Shown here piece by piece: positions 7,937-17,730 of a stretch of DNA of 64,000 bases (position 1 is its first letter; every line of letters begins with the position of its first letter). Position numbers and translations under genes: made by a program. This stretch comes from Mediterraneibacter catenae (GTDB lineage Bacteria; Bacillota; Clostridia; Lachnospirales; Lachnospiraceae). The stretch lies in NCBI RefSeq assembly GCF_008691045.1, contig NZ_VMSO01000004.1, forward strand, positions 103,859-167,858, in the 5' to 3' direction. Below the pieces are notes generated by a model. The model did no database searches, was not told the DNA's origin, and worked only from the letters and a program-made list of their open reading frames with translations.

Positions 7937-10900
7937 ACAGCAGATGGCAGGCGAGCAGGATCGGTTTGATTAATTTCTGGTATTATGACGAGCAGGAATT
8001 TCCTTTTGTGAAAGGACGCATGCTCTTAAGGGGCTCCAACGGATCGGGAAAATCTGTCACGATGCAGAGCGTCATCCCGCTTCTGCTGGACGGAAATATG
8101 AGCCCGGAGCGCCTGGACCCTTTCGGCTCGAGAGATAGGAAGATGAGCAGTTACCTTCTGGAAGAGGACGACGGACGGGATGAGAGGACCGGGTATCTGT
8201 ACCTGGAATTTAAACGCCGGGAAAGCGATACCTGGCTGACGGTCGGCATGGGGATCCGCGCCCGTCGGGGAAAGCCGCTGGATAAGTGGTATTTCAGCTT
8301 ATCGGACGGCAGGAGAGTGGGAAAGGATTTCCTGCTTTACAAGGAGATCGGGGAGAAGGTGACACTCTCGAAGAAGGAACTGGAGAACCGGATCGCCGGA
8401 GGCGGACAGGTGTTTGACCGCCAGGCAGATTACATGGAATATGTCAACCGCCAGATCTTCGGGTTTGAGACAGTGGAAGAATATAAGGAGATGATCGATC
8501 TTCTGATCCAGCTCCGCACGCCGAAGCTGTCAAAAGACTTCAAACCCTCTGTGGTCAGCGACATCCTGAGTGATTCTCTCCAGCCCCTGTCTGACGAAGA
8601 TCTCAGACCAATGTCTGAGGCGATTGAAAACATGGACACCATGAATCTGAACTTAAAGGCAAGAGAGGCGGGGCATCAGGCGGCGGAGAAGATCCAGAGA
8701 GTGCTCGACCGCTACAACCGCCTCACGCTTTTTGAGAAGGCGGACCGGTGCTGTGAGAACCAGAAGAAACTATCTGAGGCAGAGCGGGAGGCGAGGTTCC
8801 AGGCCGAAGAGACAGAACGCAGCCGGAAACGGGTCCTTGCGCTGGAGCAGGAGATATCAGAGCTGGACGCGCGCAGAGACGCCCTGGAGAAGGAGCGGGA
8901 GTCCTTAAGCAAAAGCGACGCGGTGAGCTTAAAGAGCCGTGAACTGGATCTGGCTGCCAGGATCAGGACGAGAGAAAGCCTGCTGGAGGAAAAGCAGCGG
9001 CAGCTCGATGCAAAACAGGAACAGTATACGGAGATAGAGGGGAAAAAGAAGCAGGAAGAAGACCGGGCGTATGAAAAAGAGCGTGAGCTTGACAGTATTC
9101 TGGAGGAAATGCAGTCGGAAGCCGGAGAGATGTCCTTTGAGGAGCACGATTTCTTCCAGGATGAACTGAAAGAAAACTTTGATAAGGCATTTTCCTGGGA
9201 TACCCATGAGGCGCAATTTCAGAAAGTAAAGGATGAGATCAGCCGGGGCACGGAGCTTCTCCGGGAGGCCGAAACACGCCAGAGGGAGGCGGACGACCTG
9301 CTGAAGAAGCGGGAACGGCAGCAGAGGGAGACCGACGCTGCCCAGCGGCGCGAGGGAGAACTGGAGGCGGTGCTGGTCCAGGTGGAGAACGAGTGGAAAG
9401 AGGCGCTGTACAGCTGGAACGGGCGGAATGAGGAATTGAAATTTACTCCGGAGCAGATGCGGGAAATAGCACGGTTTGCCGACGAGTACGGGGAGTCATC
9501 AGACTTTGCCCGGGTGCGTCAGACTGCGGCGGATCTGTGGATCGGGCGAAAAGGAGAGATCAGCGGAAAAGTCCGCCGCAGACAGGATGAACTCCGGGAT
9601 CTGGAAAATGTCCGACGGGAGATCGAGGAGGAGCTTGCGCAATGGGAGAGCACCCGCGAGCCGGAGCCGCCCCGGAGCGACACCGTGCGTAAGAACAGGG
9701 AAAGACTGCGGGAGAAAGGGATTCCCTATCAGGAGTTCTACAAGGTCGTGGAGTTCGGGCGGGAACTGTCCGGGGATCCTAAGCGGTGCGGCAGGCTGGA
9801 GGAAGCCCTCCTGGAGATGGGGATCCTGGACGCGCTTGTGATCGAAGAGCAGTACCGGGAACAGGTGATGAAAGCCGATCCCGGCTGCGCGGACAGATAT
9901 CTGTTCGTACAGCCGCACCATGCGGAGAAGAGCCTGCTGGATGTGCTGGATCTCAATGACTCGGTAAATGATATTTTCATGAACCAGAGAATCACGGGAA
10001 TCCTGGGAAATATCGGCATAAGCGGAAGTGAGGAGCCGGAGGGAGCTGCTTCCGGCGAATCTGTTCACGCCGGATCTGCCGGTATTAGCGCATCTATGAC
10101 TGCAGTGCACCCGGACGGCTCCTATCAGATCGGCGTGGTCAGCGGAACCGTATCCGGGGAACATGAGGCGGGCTTCATCGGCGTGCAGGCAAGGGAGAAG
10201 AACCGGCAGGCGAAGATCGCGTCCTGCCGGGAACTGCTGGCGGAGAATGAGCAGAGGCAGGAGGTCCTGCGCGGTGAAGTGGCCGTACTCGAACAGCGCA
10301 TCAGCCGGCTGCAGGAAGAATACGAAAGTCTTCCGGAAGACACAGACATGCGAGAGGCGTGGAAGATGCTGAGCGAAGCCAGGCGGACGGTGGAGCGTAT
10401 GCGGGAAGAAGGAGCGAGGCTGGAGCGGGAACTGATGGAAGTCGGCGAGGCGCTGGGAGAGCTTAAGCGTCAGGCGGCGGAGATCGCCCGGAAACTATAC
10501 CTGACCTGCAGCTATGAGACCTTCCGAAGAGCAGACGAGGCGGCGTCAGATTACAGACAGCATTTCTATCAGCTCAGATCCGGTCACGAGCTCTTTCTGC
10601 AGATCCGGTCTCACATGGAAGAACTGGGAGAGCGGCAGGAGATCCTCGATGGTGAGATGGATCAGATCCGATATGAGGCGGGCGGCGTGAAGAAAGAGCT
10701 TAAGAAGGAGCAGGAGGAATACGATTCCATCCTGCGTCAGCTCGAGCTGACAGACTATGAGCAGATCCGGCAGAAGCTGGATGAATGCATGGAGTGGCTG
10801 AAAGACTATCCGGAACGTCTCCAGTCCTGCGTGGCGGAAAAGACTCTGAACGAAGAGCGCATCCGGGCGCTTTCAGAGCAGGCCGCGCAGAATGAAGAAC

Positions 10901-12105
10901 GGATCAGTGAGCTGCGGCGCAGGGCGGAGTACCTTGAAACATGCTTTGCGGCAGAGCGAAGCCTGCACTATGTGGAACTGCCGGGAGAGGAAGCTGAGGC
11001 AGCGGAATCGGCGGAGAAGATCCGCAGTCTCCTTGCCGGCGAGTGCAGGGATATGGATAAGGAGCAGATCATCCGCAGCCTGAACCAGGTTTACTTTGAG
11101 AACAGAGGATTCCTGACGGATTATCAGATCATGCAGACAGAGCTTTTTGAAGAGCTGGACCGGGAAGCCCAGAAAGGCGATCCGTCAGCAAAGCGTCTGG
11201 ATATTGCGGCGCGCTATCAGGGCGTGCGGATTCCTTTCGGGCGTCTTCTTACGCATCTGGCGGAAGAGATCGCGGAACTGAAGGATCTGATCAAAGCCGG
11301 AGACAGGGAGCTCTTTGAGGATATTCTTGCGAATACGGTGAGCCGGAAGATCCGTGGAAAGATCAACAGCTCGAATGCCTGGGTGGAGAAGATGAATTCC
11401 CTGATGGGAGCCATGAATACGTCCAGCGGGCTGAAGCTGAATTTAAGATGGCGCAGCCGCACGGCGGAGACTGAGGATCAGCTTGATACGAAAGAACTGG
11501 TCGAGCTGCTGAAAAAGGACTACCGCCTTATGCGGGAGGACGAGGCGGCGAAGCTCTCTGCCCATTTCCGTTCAAAGGTGGAAGAGGCCAGACGCCATGC
11601 ACGTGACAGCGGCGGCATGATCTCTTTCTATCAGGTTATGAAGGAGACTCTGGATTATCGGAAATGGTTTGAGTTCCAGCTTTTCTTCCAGAAGGGCGGG
11701 GAAAGAGTGAAGGAGCTGACGAACAGTGTATTCGGAACATTCAGCGGAGGAGAGAAAGCGATGGCAATGTATGTGCCCCTTTTCTCGGCGGTGGTGGCAA
11801 AATATCAGGGCGGACGTCCGGACGCGCCGCGGCTGATCTCCCTGGACGAAGCTTTTGCGGGCGTTGACAACCGGAACATCCGGGATATGTTCCGTCTGAT
11901 GGCTGAATTTGAGTTTGATTTTATCATCAATTCGCAGGTGCTCTGGGGCGACTGCGATACGCTGGATGCCCTGGCGATCTATCAGCTCCTGCGCCCGGAG
12001 AATGCGAAATTCGTGACCGTCATGCCCTATCTGTGGAACGGCCATGCGCGGGTCATGCTGGAGGATGAGTCTGAGATGGAGAAACGGGCGGCACAGGAGG
12101 CTTAG
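7933..12105 (+). CDS. jetC: Wadjet protein JetC, SMC/MukB-like ATPase (TIGR02680-type)
   Basis: A 1390-residue SMC-like ATPase, the motor of the Wadjet complex. The Walker A motif GSNGSGKS is at residues 34-41, preceded by the diagnostic GLINFWYYDEQEF segment. Two long coiled-coil arms, rich in Glu, Arg and Lys, surround a central hinge-like region near residues 580-740. The C-terminal head carries the signature FSGGEKA at about 1271 and Walker B LISLDEAFAGVD at about 1301-1312. The N-terminal 200 residues, including RLDPFGSRDRKM and LSKDFKPSVVSDIL, match TIGR02680. Within the hinge there is a low-complexity Gly/Ser/Ala/Glu insertion (about residues 697-720) that may be lineage-specific. Length agrees with the family. 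GC content is visibly higher than in the genes downstream of 20 kb. Confidence 0.92.
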   Translation: MNSRWQASRIGLINFWYYDEQEFPFVKGRMLLRGSNGSGKSVTMQSVIPLLLDGNMSPERLDPFGSRDRKMSSYLLEEDDGRDERTGYLYLEFKRRESDTWLTVGMGIRARRGKPLDKWYFSLSDGRRVGKDFLLYKEIGEKVTLSKKELENRIAGGGQVFDRQADYMEYVNRQIFGFETVEEYKEMIDLLIQLRTPKLSKDFKPSVVSDILSDSLQPLSDEDLRPMSEAIENMDTMNLNLKAREAGHQAAEKIQRVLDRYNRLTLFEKADRCCENQKKLSEAEREARFQAEETERSRKRVLALEQEISELDARRDALEKERESLSKSDAVSLKSRELDLAARIRTRESLLEEKQRQLDAKQEQYTEIEGKKKQEEDRAYEKERELDSILEEMQSEAGEMSFEEHDFFQDELKENFDKAFSWDTHEAQFQKVKDEISRGTELLREAETRQREADDLLKKRERQQRETDAAQRREGELEAVLVQVENEWKEALYSWNGRNEELKFTPEQMREIARFADEYGESSDFARVRQTAADLWIGRKGEISGKVRRRQDELRDLENVRREIEEELAQWESTREPEPPRSDTVRKNRERLREKGIPYQEFYKVVEFGRELSGDPKRCGRLEEALLEMGILDALVIEEQYREQVMKADPGCADRYLFVQPHHAEKSLLDVLDLNDSVNDIFMNQRITGILGNIGISGSEEPEGAASGESVHAGSAGISASMTAVHPDGSYQIGVVSGTVSGEHEAGFIGVQAREKNRQAKIASCRELLAENEQRQEVLRGEVAVLEQRISRLQEEYESLPEDTDMREAWKMLSEARRTVERMREEGARLERELMEVGEALGELKRQAAEIARKLYLTCSYETFRRADEAASDYRQHFYQLRSGHELFLQIRSHMEELGERQEILDGEMDQIRYEAGGVKKELKKEQEEYDSILRQLELTDYEQIRQKLDECMEWLKDYPERLQSCVAEKTLNEERIRALSEQAAQNEERISELRRRAEYLETCFAAERSLHYVELPGEEAEAAESAEKIRSLLAGECRDMDKEQIIRSLNQVYFENRGFLTDYQIMQTELFEELDREAQKGDPSAKRLDIAARYQGVRIPFGRLLTHLAEEIAELKDLIKAGDRELFEDILANTVSRKIRGKINSSNAWVEKMNSLMGAMNTSSGLKLNLRWRSRTAETEDQLDTKELVELLKKDYRLMREDEAAKLSAHFRSKVEEARRHARDSGGMISFYQVMKETLDYRKWFEFQLFFQKGGERVKELTNSVFGTFSGGEKAMAMYVPLFSAVVAKYQGGRPDAPRLISLDEAFAGVDNRNIRDMFRLMAEFEFDFIINSQVLWGDCDTLDALAIYQLLRPENAKFVTVMPYLWNGHARVMLEDESEMEKRAAQEA

Positions 12106-12108
12106 GAA

Positions 12109-13635
12109 TTGCTTATGGGTGAAAGACTTGCAGAGGATGGCGTTGTGAATGGAAGACCTGCGGGGGCAAGTCCTGAAGATGAGAAGCTGCAGGCTGAGTG
12201 TCTGCGGTACTTTCGGGAGCGGCCGGTTTTGGGGAAGCTTCTGCGCGGATTCCGGGAGAAATATCTCTCTTACGGCAGGTTCGCGGGGACAGTGACATTG
12301 AAGAACCTTAAAGAATCCGAGCGGGAAGATCTGGAAGGCTTCCTTCTGCGGAACTATCACGGAAAGAAGTCGGCGTCCGTTTCCGCGGAGCGCTTCGAGA
12401 AGGCGCTGTCCGGGAGCCGTTTCGCGGGAATAAGCGGGAAGGATGTGCTGGAACTGTACTTTCGGGAGCCTGTGGAGGGAAGAAAAGAACAGAGGCAGCG
12501 TGGGGACAGACGGTGGACGGCGATTCTTGACGGGGCAAAAAAAGAGGCGGGGGCACTGTCTGCGCGGTGGATCGATGAGATCAGTGAGATGCAGAGCAGC
12601 GGATTCATGCCATATCTGAAAAGGCGTGACCGGGAAGCAGGCGGAAATCTGGACGAGGCGGAGCGTCTGCTGATGCTGGGTGTACAGATTTTGGACGCTC
12701 TCCCGGTGAGAAAAGTGTCGGAAACGATCGATGACTGTGCGGCCGGTGACCGGGCAGGCGGCATTGAAGAAAGGGGGAAGAAAGCGCCGGATCTGTCCGG
12801 AATGCCTGCCCGGTATCTTGCTGTGTTCGCGGCGGAGATCACGGGAAATCCCCATGCCTTCGACGCGGGCACAAAGGACGGAAAATATCTGGAAATGCTG
12901 GTGGAATGGTATGTGCGGCGGACAGAGGCGGAAGCGGGCGCAAACGGAGAGCACGGCGGGAAAAACAGTTTGGACAGAGCTTTCCCTGCGTTCAGGAAAC
13001 AGAAGCTGTTTCTGAAAGCGGGAATTTTGAGTGATGATGTATCAAACTATGCTCTGGCGGCGGGGATCCGTGCCTGCGACAGAAGGGGAAAGCCCCATGC
13101 GGGAATGGAAGGATTTCTTGAAGAGGGAGAGCCTGTACAGATCCCGTTATCTGTGATCGCGGGATGGAAGTCTGCCTCCTGTCCGGGAAAACGGATGTAT
13201 ATTGTGGAAAACCCGTCCGTTTATGCGGTCCTTTGTGGAAAATGGGATCGGAAATGTGGTCTGATGTGTATGAACGGACAGCCCAGGTTCAGCTCCCTGC
13301 TGCTTCTTGACCTGCTGGCACAGTCCGGGATAGAAGTATGGTACGGCGGCGATATCGATCCGGAGGGGCTTCTGATCGCGCAGAGGCTGAAACAGTACTA
13401 CCAGGGCGAATTCCACTGCTGGCATATGTCGGCGGATGACTATGAGATGTCCATGTCAGCAGAAGAAATCTCGCAGAGGAGACAGAAGATGCTGGAGAAG
13501 GTGGAGGATCCGGAACTGAAGGAGACGGCGGAAGCCCTGCAGAAGAGCGGAAAAGCCGGGTATCAGGAGAATATGCTGCAGGTGTATCTGGAGATATTCC
13601 GGAGGGATGAAGACAGAAAGGGAGAAGAGAGTTAA
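12109..13635 (+). CDS. jetD: Wadjet protein JetD, Toprim-type nuclease (DUF3323-DUF2399 / TIGR02679-type)
   Basis: A 508-residue protein completing the operon. JetD is the Wadjet nuclease that cuts circular plasmid DNA. The C-terminal DUF2399 Toprim fold shows the catalytic Glu in VENPS (Glu367) and the metal-binding pair in GDIDPEG (Asp415, Asp417). The preceding [14 protein letters not shown] segment and a domain containing [12 protein letters not shown] fit TIGR02679 (type II). All key residues are intact, so the nuclease should be active. The TTG at 12109 has a perfect AGGAGG 8 nt upstream; an ATG at 12115 is the alternative and gives a product two residues shorter. The gene begins 3 nt after the jetC stop. 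Confidence 0.87.
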   Translation: MLMGERLAEDGVVNGRPAGASPEDEKLQAECLRYFRERPVLGKLLRGFREKYLSYGRFAGTVTLKNLKESEREDLEGFLLRNYHGKKSASVSAERFEKALSGSRFAGISGKDVLELYFREPVEGRKEQRQRGDRRWTAILDGAKKEAGALSARWIDEISEMQSSGFMPYLKRRDREAGGNLDEAERLLMLGVQILDALPVRKVSETIDDCAAGDRAGGIEERGKKAPDLSGMPARYLAVFAAEITGNPHAFDAGTKDGKYLEMLVEWYVRRTEAEAGANGEHGGKNSLDRAFPAFRKQKLFLKAGILSDDVSNYALAAGIRACDRRGKPHAGMEGFLEEGEPVQIPLSVIAGWKSASCPGKRMYIVENPSVYAVLCGKWDRKCGLMCMNGQPRFSSLLLLDLLAQSGIEVWYGGDIDPEGLLIAQRLKQYYQGEFHCWHMSADDYEMSMSAEEISQRRQKMLEKVEDPELKETAEALQKSGKAGYQENMLQVYLEIFRRDEDRKGEES

Positions 13636-13636
13636 T

Positions 13637-14731
13637 ATGGCAAATAAAAGGTTAAAAAAGACAATACTGCAGGTAGTCAATAATCAGTTGAAAGATCCTG
13701 CGACAGCTTATGTAAAAGAGGCATATGATAAAATGAGAAATATGGGATATACATCCGCTGAGGCAAAGGAAGCTATAGCGGCAGTCCTTCTTAGTGAAAT
13801 GTATACCATGCTTGGTGAAATGAAAGAATTCAGTGAAGAAAGCTATCGGAACGGGCTTGAAGAGATGCTGGAGGATTACGGTCTTGGCGGACAGGAAGAA
13901 CCCTGGCCGGGAATGAGTGAGATGCTGAAACAGGGATATGACGCACTGGAAAGAGATTTCAGAGATCCTTCCTCGATAGAACCATGGGAGAAGGCATGGG
14001 AGATCGTAAAAGAAAAGGTGAAAAATGCTGAAATGCCTCTGGAGATTTATGAGGCGGACGAGGCGACAGATTACGAGTATAATCTGGAAGAGTGGATTTC
14101 AGAAATGACGGATTCTTATCGTAGGATGGGAGAGGATGACAGATGTATCAGTTTCTGCAAAGAAGTGATTGATACATTTACATGGCAGCAGTTCCCGCCG
14201 TCCGAGTTTAAAAATTGTATCGGAAATTGTCTTATGAGGCTTGGGAGAATTGAAGAGAGTGATGCATGGTATGAGGCATGGCTGGATGAAGGCCGGGAGC
14301 CGGATGCGGTCACCGCGTGCACGGGCTACTGGATGGCAAGAAGAGAATACAGGAGAGCTGAGGAACTTCTGGACCATATTCTGAAAGTGTGCGAAGGCGG
14401 AAATGATTATGACGGATTTTATGATATCGGAGCAGAATATTGCAGACAGATCGGTCAGGAGAATAAGGCCAGAGAATTTGACAGGATTCAGGAAGAATAT
14501 GAAGAGCGCATGAAAGAGTATGAAACGGAGTATGAGGACTGGGAAATGCCGTTTTTCGGTGAAGGATCAGAACAGGATCCATGGAGTATGAAAGGCGGAC
14601 TGGGGGATATGGATGCCAAAAGACAGCAAAGACAGGAGCCAGTTGTAAAACCGAAGAAAGTATACCCGAATGATCCGTGCCCCTGTGGGAGCGGGAAGAA
14701 ATATAAAAAATGCTGCGGCAGAAAAGAGTAA
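13637..14731 (+). CDS. SEC-C motif protein with helical repeat-like body, trailing the Wadjet operon
   Basis: A 364-residue protein ending in a canonical SEC-C zinc-binding motif ([15 protein letters not shown]), a metal-binding tail found on SecA and many standalone proteins. The N-terminal 60 residues are helical ([20 protein letters not shown]), and the middle resembles tetratricopeptide-like helices ([31 protein letters not shown]). No catalytic motif is seen. The ATG at 13637 lies 1 nt after the jetD stop; an earlier ATG at 13607 would overlap jetD and is too close to its GGAGGG. The tight spacing implies co-transcription with jetABCD, so a role in or carriage by the defence operon is possible but unproven. 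Confidence 0.8.
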   Translation: MANKRLKKTILQVVNNQLKDPATAYVKEAYDKMRNMGYTSAEAKEAIAAVLLSEMYTMLGEMKEFSEESYRNGLEEMLEDYGLGGQEEPWPGMSEMLKQGYDALERDFRDPSSIEPWEKAWEIVKEKVKNAEMPLEIYEADEATDYEYNLEEWISEMTDSYRRMGEDDRCISFCKEVIDTFTWQQFPPSEFKNCIGNCLMRLGRIEESDAWYEAWLDEGREPDAVTACTGYWMARREYRRAEELLDHILKVCEGGNDYDGFYDIGAEYCRQIGQENKAREFDRIQEEYEERMKEYETEYEDWEMPFFGEGSEQDPWSMKGGLGDMDAKRQQRQEPVVKPKKVYPNDPCPCGSGKKYKKCCGRKE

Positions 14732-14736
14732 GGCGT

Positions 14737-15708
14737 ATGAAAGTTCAGGAATTAAGACAGATGCTCGGCAGTGCGGAGCGCAGCCGGGTTGAAAAAGCGT
14801 TTGTCGAGAGTTATAAACAGCTTAAAAAATATCAAAAAGAAGAGGCAGATATCCTGATCAGGGATATTTTATCCGGACAGAGCGAAAAATCAGGAGTGAA
14901 AAAGGAAAAGCAGAGTTTTGCGGAACTGGAAGCGCAGATAGAAACATTTCTTGAAAATGCAAAAGCGGGAAACTATTATGCGCCGAATCGTGTGATCCCC
15001 AAAAGCCAGCGCCCAAAGTGGCGGTTCTTGGTGAAAGGATATATTAAAGAGCTGGAAAAAATCGTTCCGGACAGCGAACATTATGAAAGGACATCGGTAC
15101 TTCTGCGTGAGATTTATGCATTGTTGTGCGAGGCGTGCAATTATTATCTGTTTTCAACGGAGGATGCTTTTCGATCAGTAGGCTGGCGGCAGGATGAACT
15201 GTTTCATCTGCTGGTGTCGAAGACATTTGGAAGCGGATTCAGCAAAGATAATGTTACGGAGATGACCGTTATGGCATGTACGGGCGGGCTGAGCAGAGAA
15301 TCTCTTTATTATGAACAGCAGGCAGTGCTTCTTTCTGAACTGAAGACAAGCGATGTAAAGCATATGGCGATGGAAACAGCAAAGAAAGAGATCCGGGAAC
15401 GGAAGGAGAAACTGCATGGACTGGGAAAGTATGATCAACAGAGATATTATCTGGAAGAAGAAATCAATAATTTTTGCGACCTGTTTCTTATGCTTTCACT
15501 CTCACTGGCAGAGGCAGAGTCAGGAGTAAAATATTATTTTAAGAATAGTATAAAGCGGGATAAAGAGACTATTTTATACTGCGCGCTTCGGGTGGCGGAT
15601 ATTATTGATGATGATGAGATGTGGAAGGAAATTTATAAATACGGTCTTTCTCAGAAGATCAAACCAAGAGATGAGCTGACGAGGGAATATCGTGAAAAGA
15701 CCAGATAA
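14737..15708 (+). CDS. hypothetical protein, 323 residues, last gene of the jet-linked operon
   Basis: I do not recognise this family. The product is strongly helical and charged, with an early KVQELRQMLGSAERSRVEKAF segment and long Lys/Glu-rich helices; there are no membrane segments, signal peptide or obvious catalytic residues. The start ATG at 14737 is 5 nt after the SEC-C gene stop, using an AAGG partly inside the preceding stop, which suggests translational coupling. Base composition is more AT-rich than jetABCD. A chromosomal partner of the SEC-C protein, an accessory of the Wadjet operon, or a passenger gene are all possible. It ends shortly before a convergent gene. Confidence 0.7.
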   Translation: MKVQELRQMLGSAERSRVEKAFVESYKQLKKYQKEEADILIRDILSGQSEKSGVKKEKQSFAELEAQIETFLENAKAGNYYAPNRVIPKSQRPKWRFLVKGYIKELEKIVPDSEHYERTSVLLREIYALLCEACNYYLFSTEDAFRSVGWRQDELFHLLVSKTFGSGFSKDNVTEMTVMACTGGLSRESLYYEQQAVLLSELKTSDVKHMAMETAKKEIRERKEKLHGLGKYDQQRYYLEEEINNFCDLFLMLSLSLAEAESGVKYYFKNSIKRDKETILYCALRVADIIDDDEMWKEIYKYGLSQKIKPRDELTREYREKTR

Positions 15709-15755
15709 AAAGAAAGCCGCGGGAGAGAAGAAAAATCTTTCCTGCAGCTTCCTTT

Positions 15756-16373
15756 TCATGTGCGATATACCAGCTCAAGAAAATCAACGATTTTGTCGAT
15801 CCCGAGAAGACTGGCGTTCAGCAGCGCCTGGTGGGAATAGATACTTCCCCATTCAAGCCCGGTGTAGGTCTCATAGTAGAATTTCCTTTCCCTGTCTGTT
15901 TTGCGGATTCTGTCCCAGGCTTTTTTCTCTGTCAGATCATAGCGCTCTGCGATTCGTTTGATCCGATCGGCCTTTTCGGCGCAGATAAAGACATTGATAC
16001 AGTCATATTTGTCCCGCAGTATGTAGTCGGCACAGCGTCCAACGATGACACAGGGTCCCTTCTCTGCGAGACTGAGAATGATCTCGGTCTGTTTCTGATA
16101 CACCTTCATGTCGAGAGACGGCATATAGGACGCAGAGTTGATGAAACTGGCGTAGCTTATGGGAGATTTGCCATAGGAAGTGATGAAAGCATTCAGTGCG
16201 GATTCATCCGCCCGGCCAACACTTTCCTCGGTATAGCCCAGCTTTTCTGCCGCCATGGTTACGAGCTGGTTGTCGTAGAGCGGAATCCCAAGACGTTCAG
16301 CCAGTTTTTCTCCGATTTCATGTCCGCCGCTTCCGAACTGACGGCTGATGGTAATGATTTTGTATTCCGACAT
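15756..16373 (-). CDS. cytidylate kinase-like family protein
   Basis: A 205-residue protein whose N-terminus (ITISRQFGSGGHEIGEKLAERLG) carries the variant P-loop GSGGHEIG of the cytidylate-kinase-like family, followed by a conserved YDNQLV segment, VIVGRCADYIL and an Arg-rich lid region (RIRKTDRERKFYYE). Such proteins share the CMP-kinase fold, but the physiological substrate is usually unknown. The ATG has AAAGGAGGG about 7 nt upstream. It is a stand-alone gene convergent with the preceding hypothetical; the 47 bp between them hold no clear terminator. Length is normal for the family. Confidence 0.85.
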   Translation of the reverse strand: MSEYKIITISRQFGSGGHEIGEKLAERLGIPLYDNQLVTMAAEKLGYTEESVGRADESALNAFITSYGKSPISYASFINSASYMPSLDMKVYQKQTEIILSLAEKGPCVIVGRCADYILRDKYDCINVFICAEKADRIKRIAERYDLTEKKAWDRIRKTDRERKFYYETYTGLEWGSIYSHQALLNASLLGIDKIVDFLELVYRT

Positions 16374-16596
16374 ATCAATCCCTCCTTTGAAAAATTAAAA
16401 TAATATTCCGAACATTTTTTATCTGCCTTTATTATAACTCCGGCGGAAGGGGGAAACAAGGGCATTGAAGGCGTACGACGGAAAGAAGATATGCGAAAGA
16501 TGGTGCCAAAGACGATAAAATCCGGTATAATAAATTAGTATGTCTGCCAGAGAAATAATGACCGGCAGATCAGAAAAAAGCAGAGGATAAGAAAAC

Positions 16597-16791
16597 ATGA
16601 GGAAGAAGAGCAAAGAGAGGACAAGCTGCGAGACTTGTGCATTCTACGTCTATGACGATGAATACGGGGCGTATCTGTGCGACATGAACATGGACGAGGA
16701 CGACTATGTGAGGATCATGTCGGACAGATATTATCAGTGCCCGTATTATCGGAATGGGGACGAGTATGCTGTGGTCAGAAAGCAGATGTAG
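16597..16791 (+). CDS. small Cys-rich protein, DUF6472-like
   Basis: A 64-residue acidic protein with a CETC pair near residue 11 and two further cysteines (YLCDM, YQCPYY), arranged as in a small metal-binding module. The pattern of aromatic and acidic residues around the cysteines (YDDEYGAYLC, DEDDY) resembles the DUF6472 family found in Lachnospiraceae. Function unknown; a zinc-binding or redox role is inference from the cysteines. An AGAGG sits about 10 nt before the ATG and a TATAAT at 16526-16531 may be its -10 element, though a good -35 is not visible. Confidence 0.75.
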   Translation: MRKKSKERTSCETCAFYVYDDEYGAYLCDMNMDEDDYVRIMSDRYYQCPYYRNGDEYAVVRKQM

Positions 16792-16822
16792 TATAAGGGC
16801 GATCGAGTTGGAGGATACCATT

Positions 16823-17730
16823 ATGGATTTCAAGTTATTTATGAATTCAGTTGAAGAAAATCTCTCTCTAATTAAAACCGAAGAGGAACTCAGGAACTGG
16901 ATCAGAAACTATGCCCGCAGCATTCCGGAAGAAGAACGCGGAAGTTTTCTGGAACAGATACAGATCAGAAAATCGCGCAGTCACAAAGAAATACTGCAGG
17001 AGCTTACAGACTGGTGTGCAAAGATCGAAGAGGGCGAAATTACGCTTTCCTGCAGCGGCTATGAAGAATATGGAGAAAGCTGGTGGGACCGCGACTGGGT
17101 AACGGAATATGAAGACCCGATGGGAATCGGGGCACAGTTAAAATGCTATTATGAAGAAGCGGAGCAGGCTGTCTATGACAGAGATTATGAATCTGCGGGC
17201 CAGATGTATTGGAGTCTTGGAGTACTGAACATTACAGCCGACGATGTATATGGCGGCGAACCGGCAGAATTGGGGAATCTGTCTGCCGGAAGCTGCTGGG
17301 GATGTTTGCATGGGAAGAGGAATCCCCTTCGGATATCCGTTTCCTGCTGGCGTCTGCCCTGGAGGGGCAGGGGAAAACGCAGGAGTCGCTGAATTTATGC
17401 AGAGAATGGACAGCGAAAGAACCGGATAATCCGTATGCCGTTGCCGCGCTCGTCTATGCAAAGATGAATGCAAATGATCTGGAAGGCGCGGAAGAAATCG
17501 TGAAACAGCATATATCGGATAGTGCTGTGTGTGATGAAGATAATGATGTGATCTTTGCGGCGGCTGTACGGCTGTATCAGAAAAACGGAAATAAAGAGAT
17601 GGAAAAGAAGATGGATAATGCGCGGGAAGAATATGACAAAAAACTGGGGGCATACCTGATGGGCCTGGGGGACGAATTTGAATTTGGGGATGAAGAGGAG
17701 TTTGTGGATGATGAATTACCGTTTAACTGA
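16823..17730 (+). pseudogene. frameshifted gene for helical-repeat protein (about 302 residues if repaired)
   Basis: The first part (MDFKLFMNSVEENLSLIKTEEEL onward) reads from ATG 16823, with GGAGG 8 nt upstream, but runs into a nonsense-like tail after YGGEPAELG. The continuing frame resumes with ESVCRKLLGMFAWEEESPSDIR and ends at 17730. The junction is a run of four G at 17272-17275; one extra G would join both halves in frame. The product would be an acidic TPR-like protein (for example FLLASALEGQGKTQESLNLCREW) of unknown function. Either the gene is truly disrupted or the homopolymer is a sequencing error. The following HAD gene starts inside its 3' end. Confidence 0.75.

Noticed and set aside
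11572..12954. A 460-residue minus-strand frame across the end of jetC and start of jetD
   Set aside because: The opposite strand carries the recognised Wadjet proteins; this frame resembles no known protein.
15709..15755. A terminator between the convergent hypothetical and cytidylate kinase-like genes
   Set aside because: Possible stems here contain too many mismatches to call.
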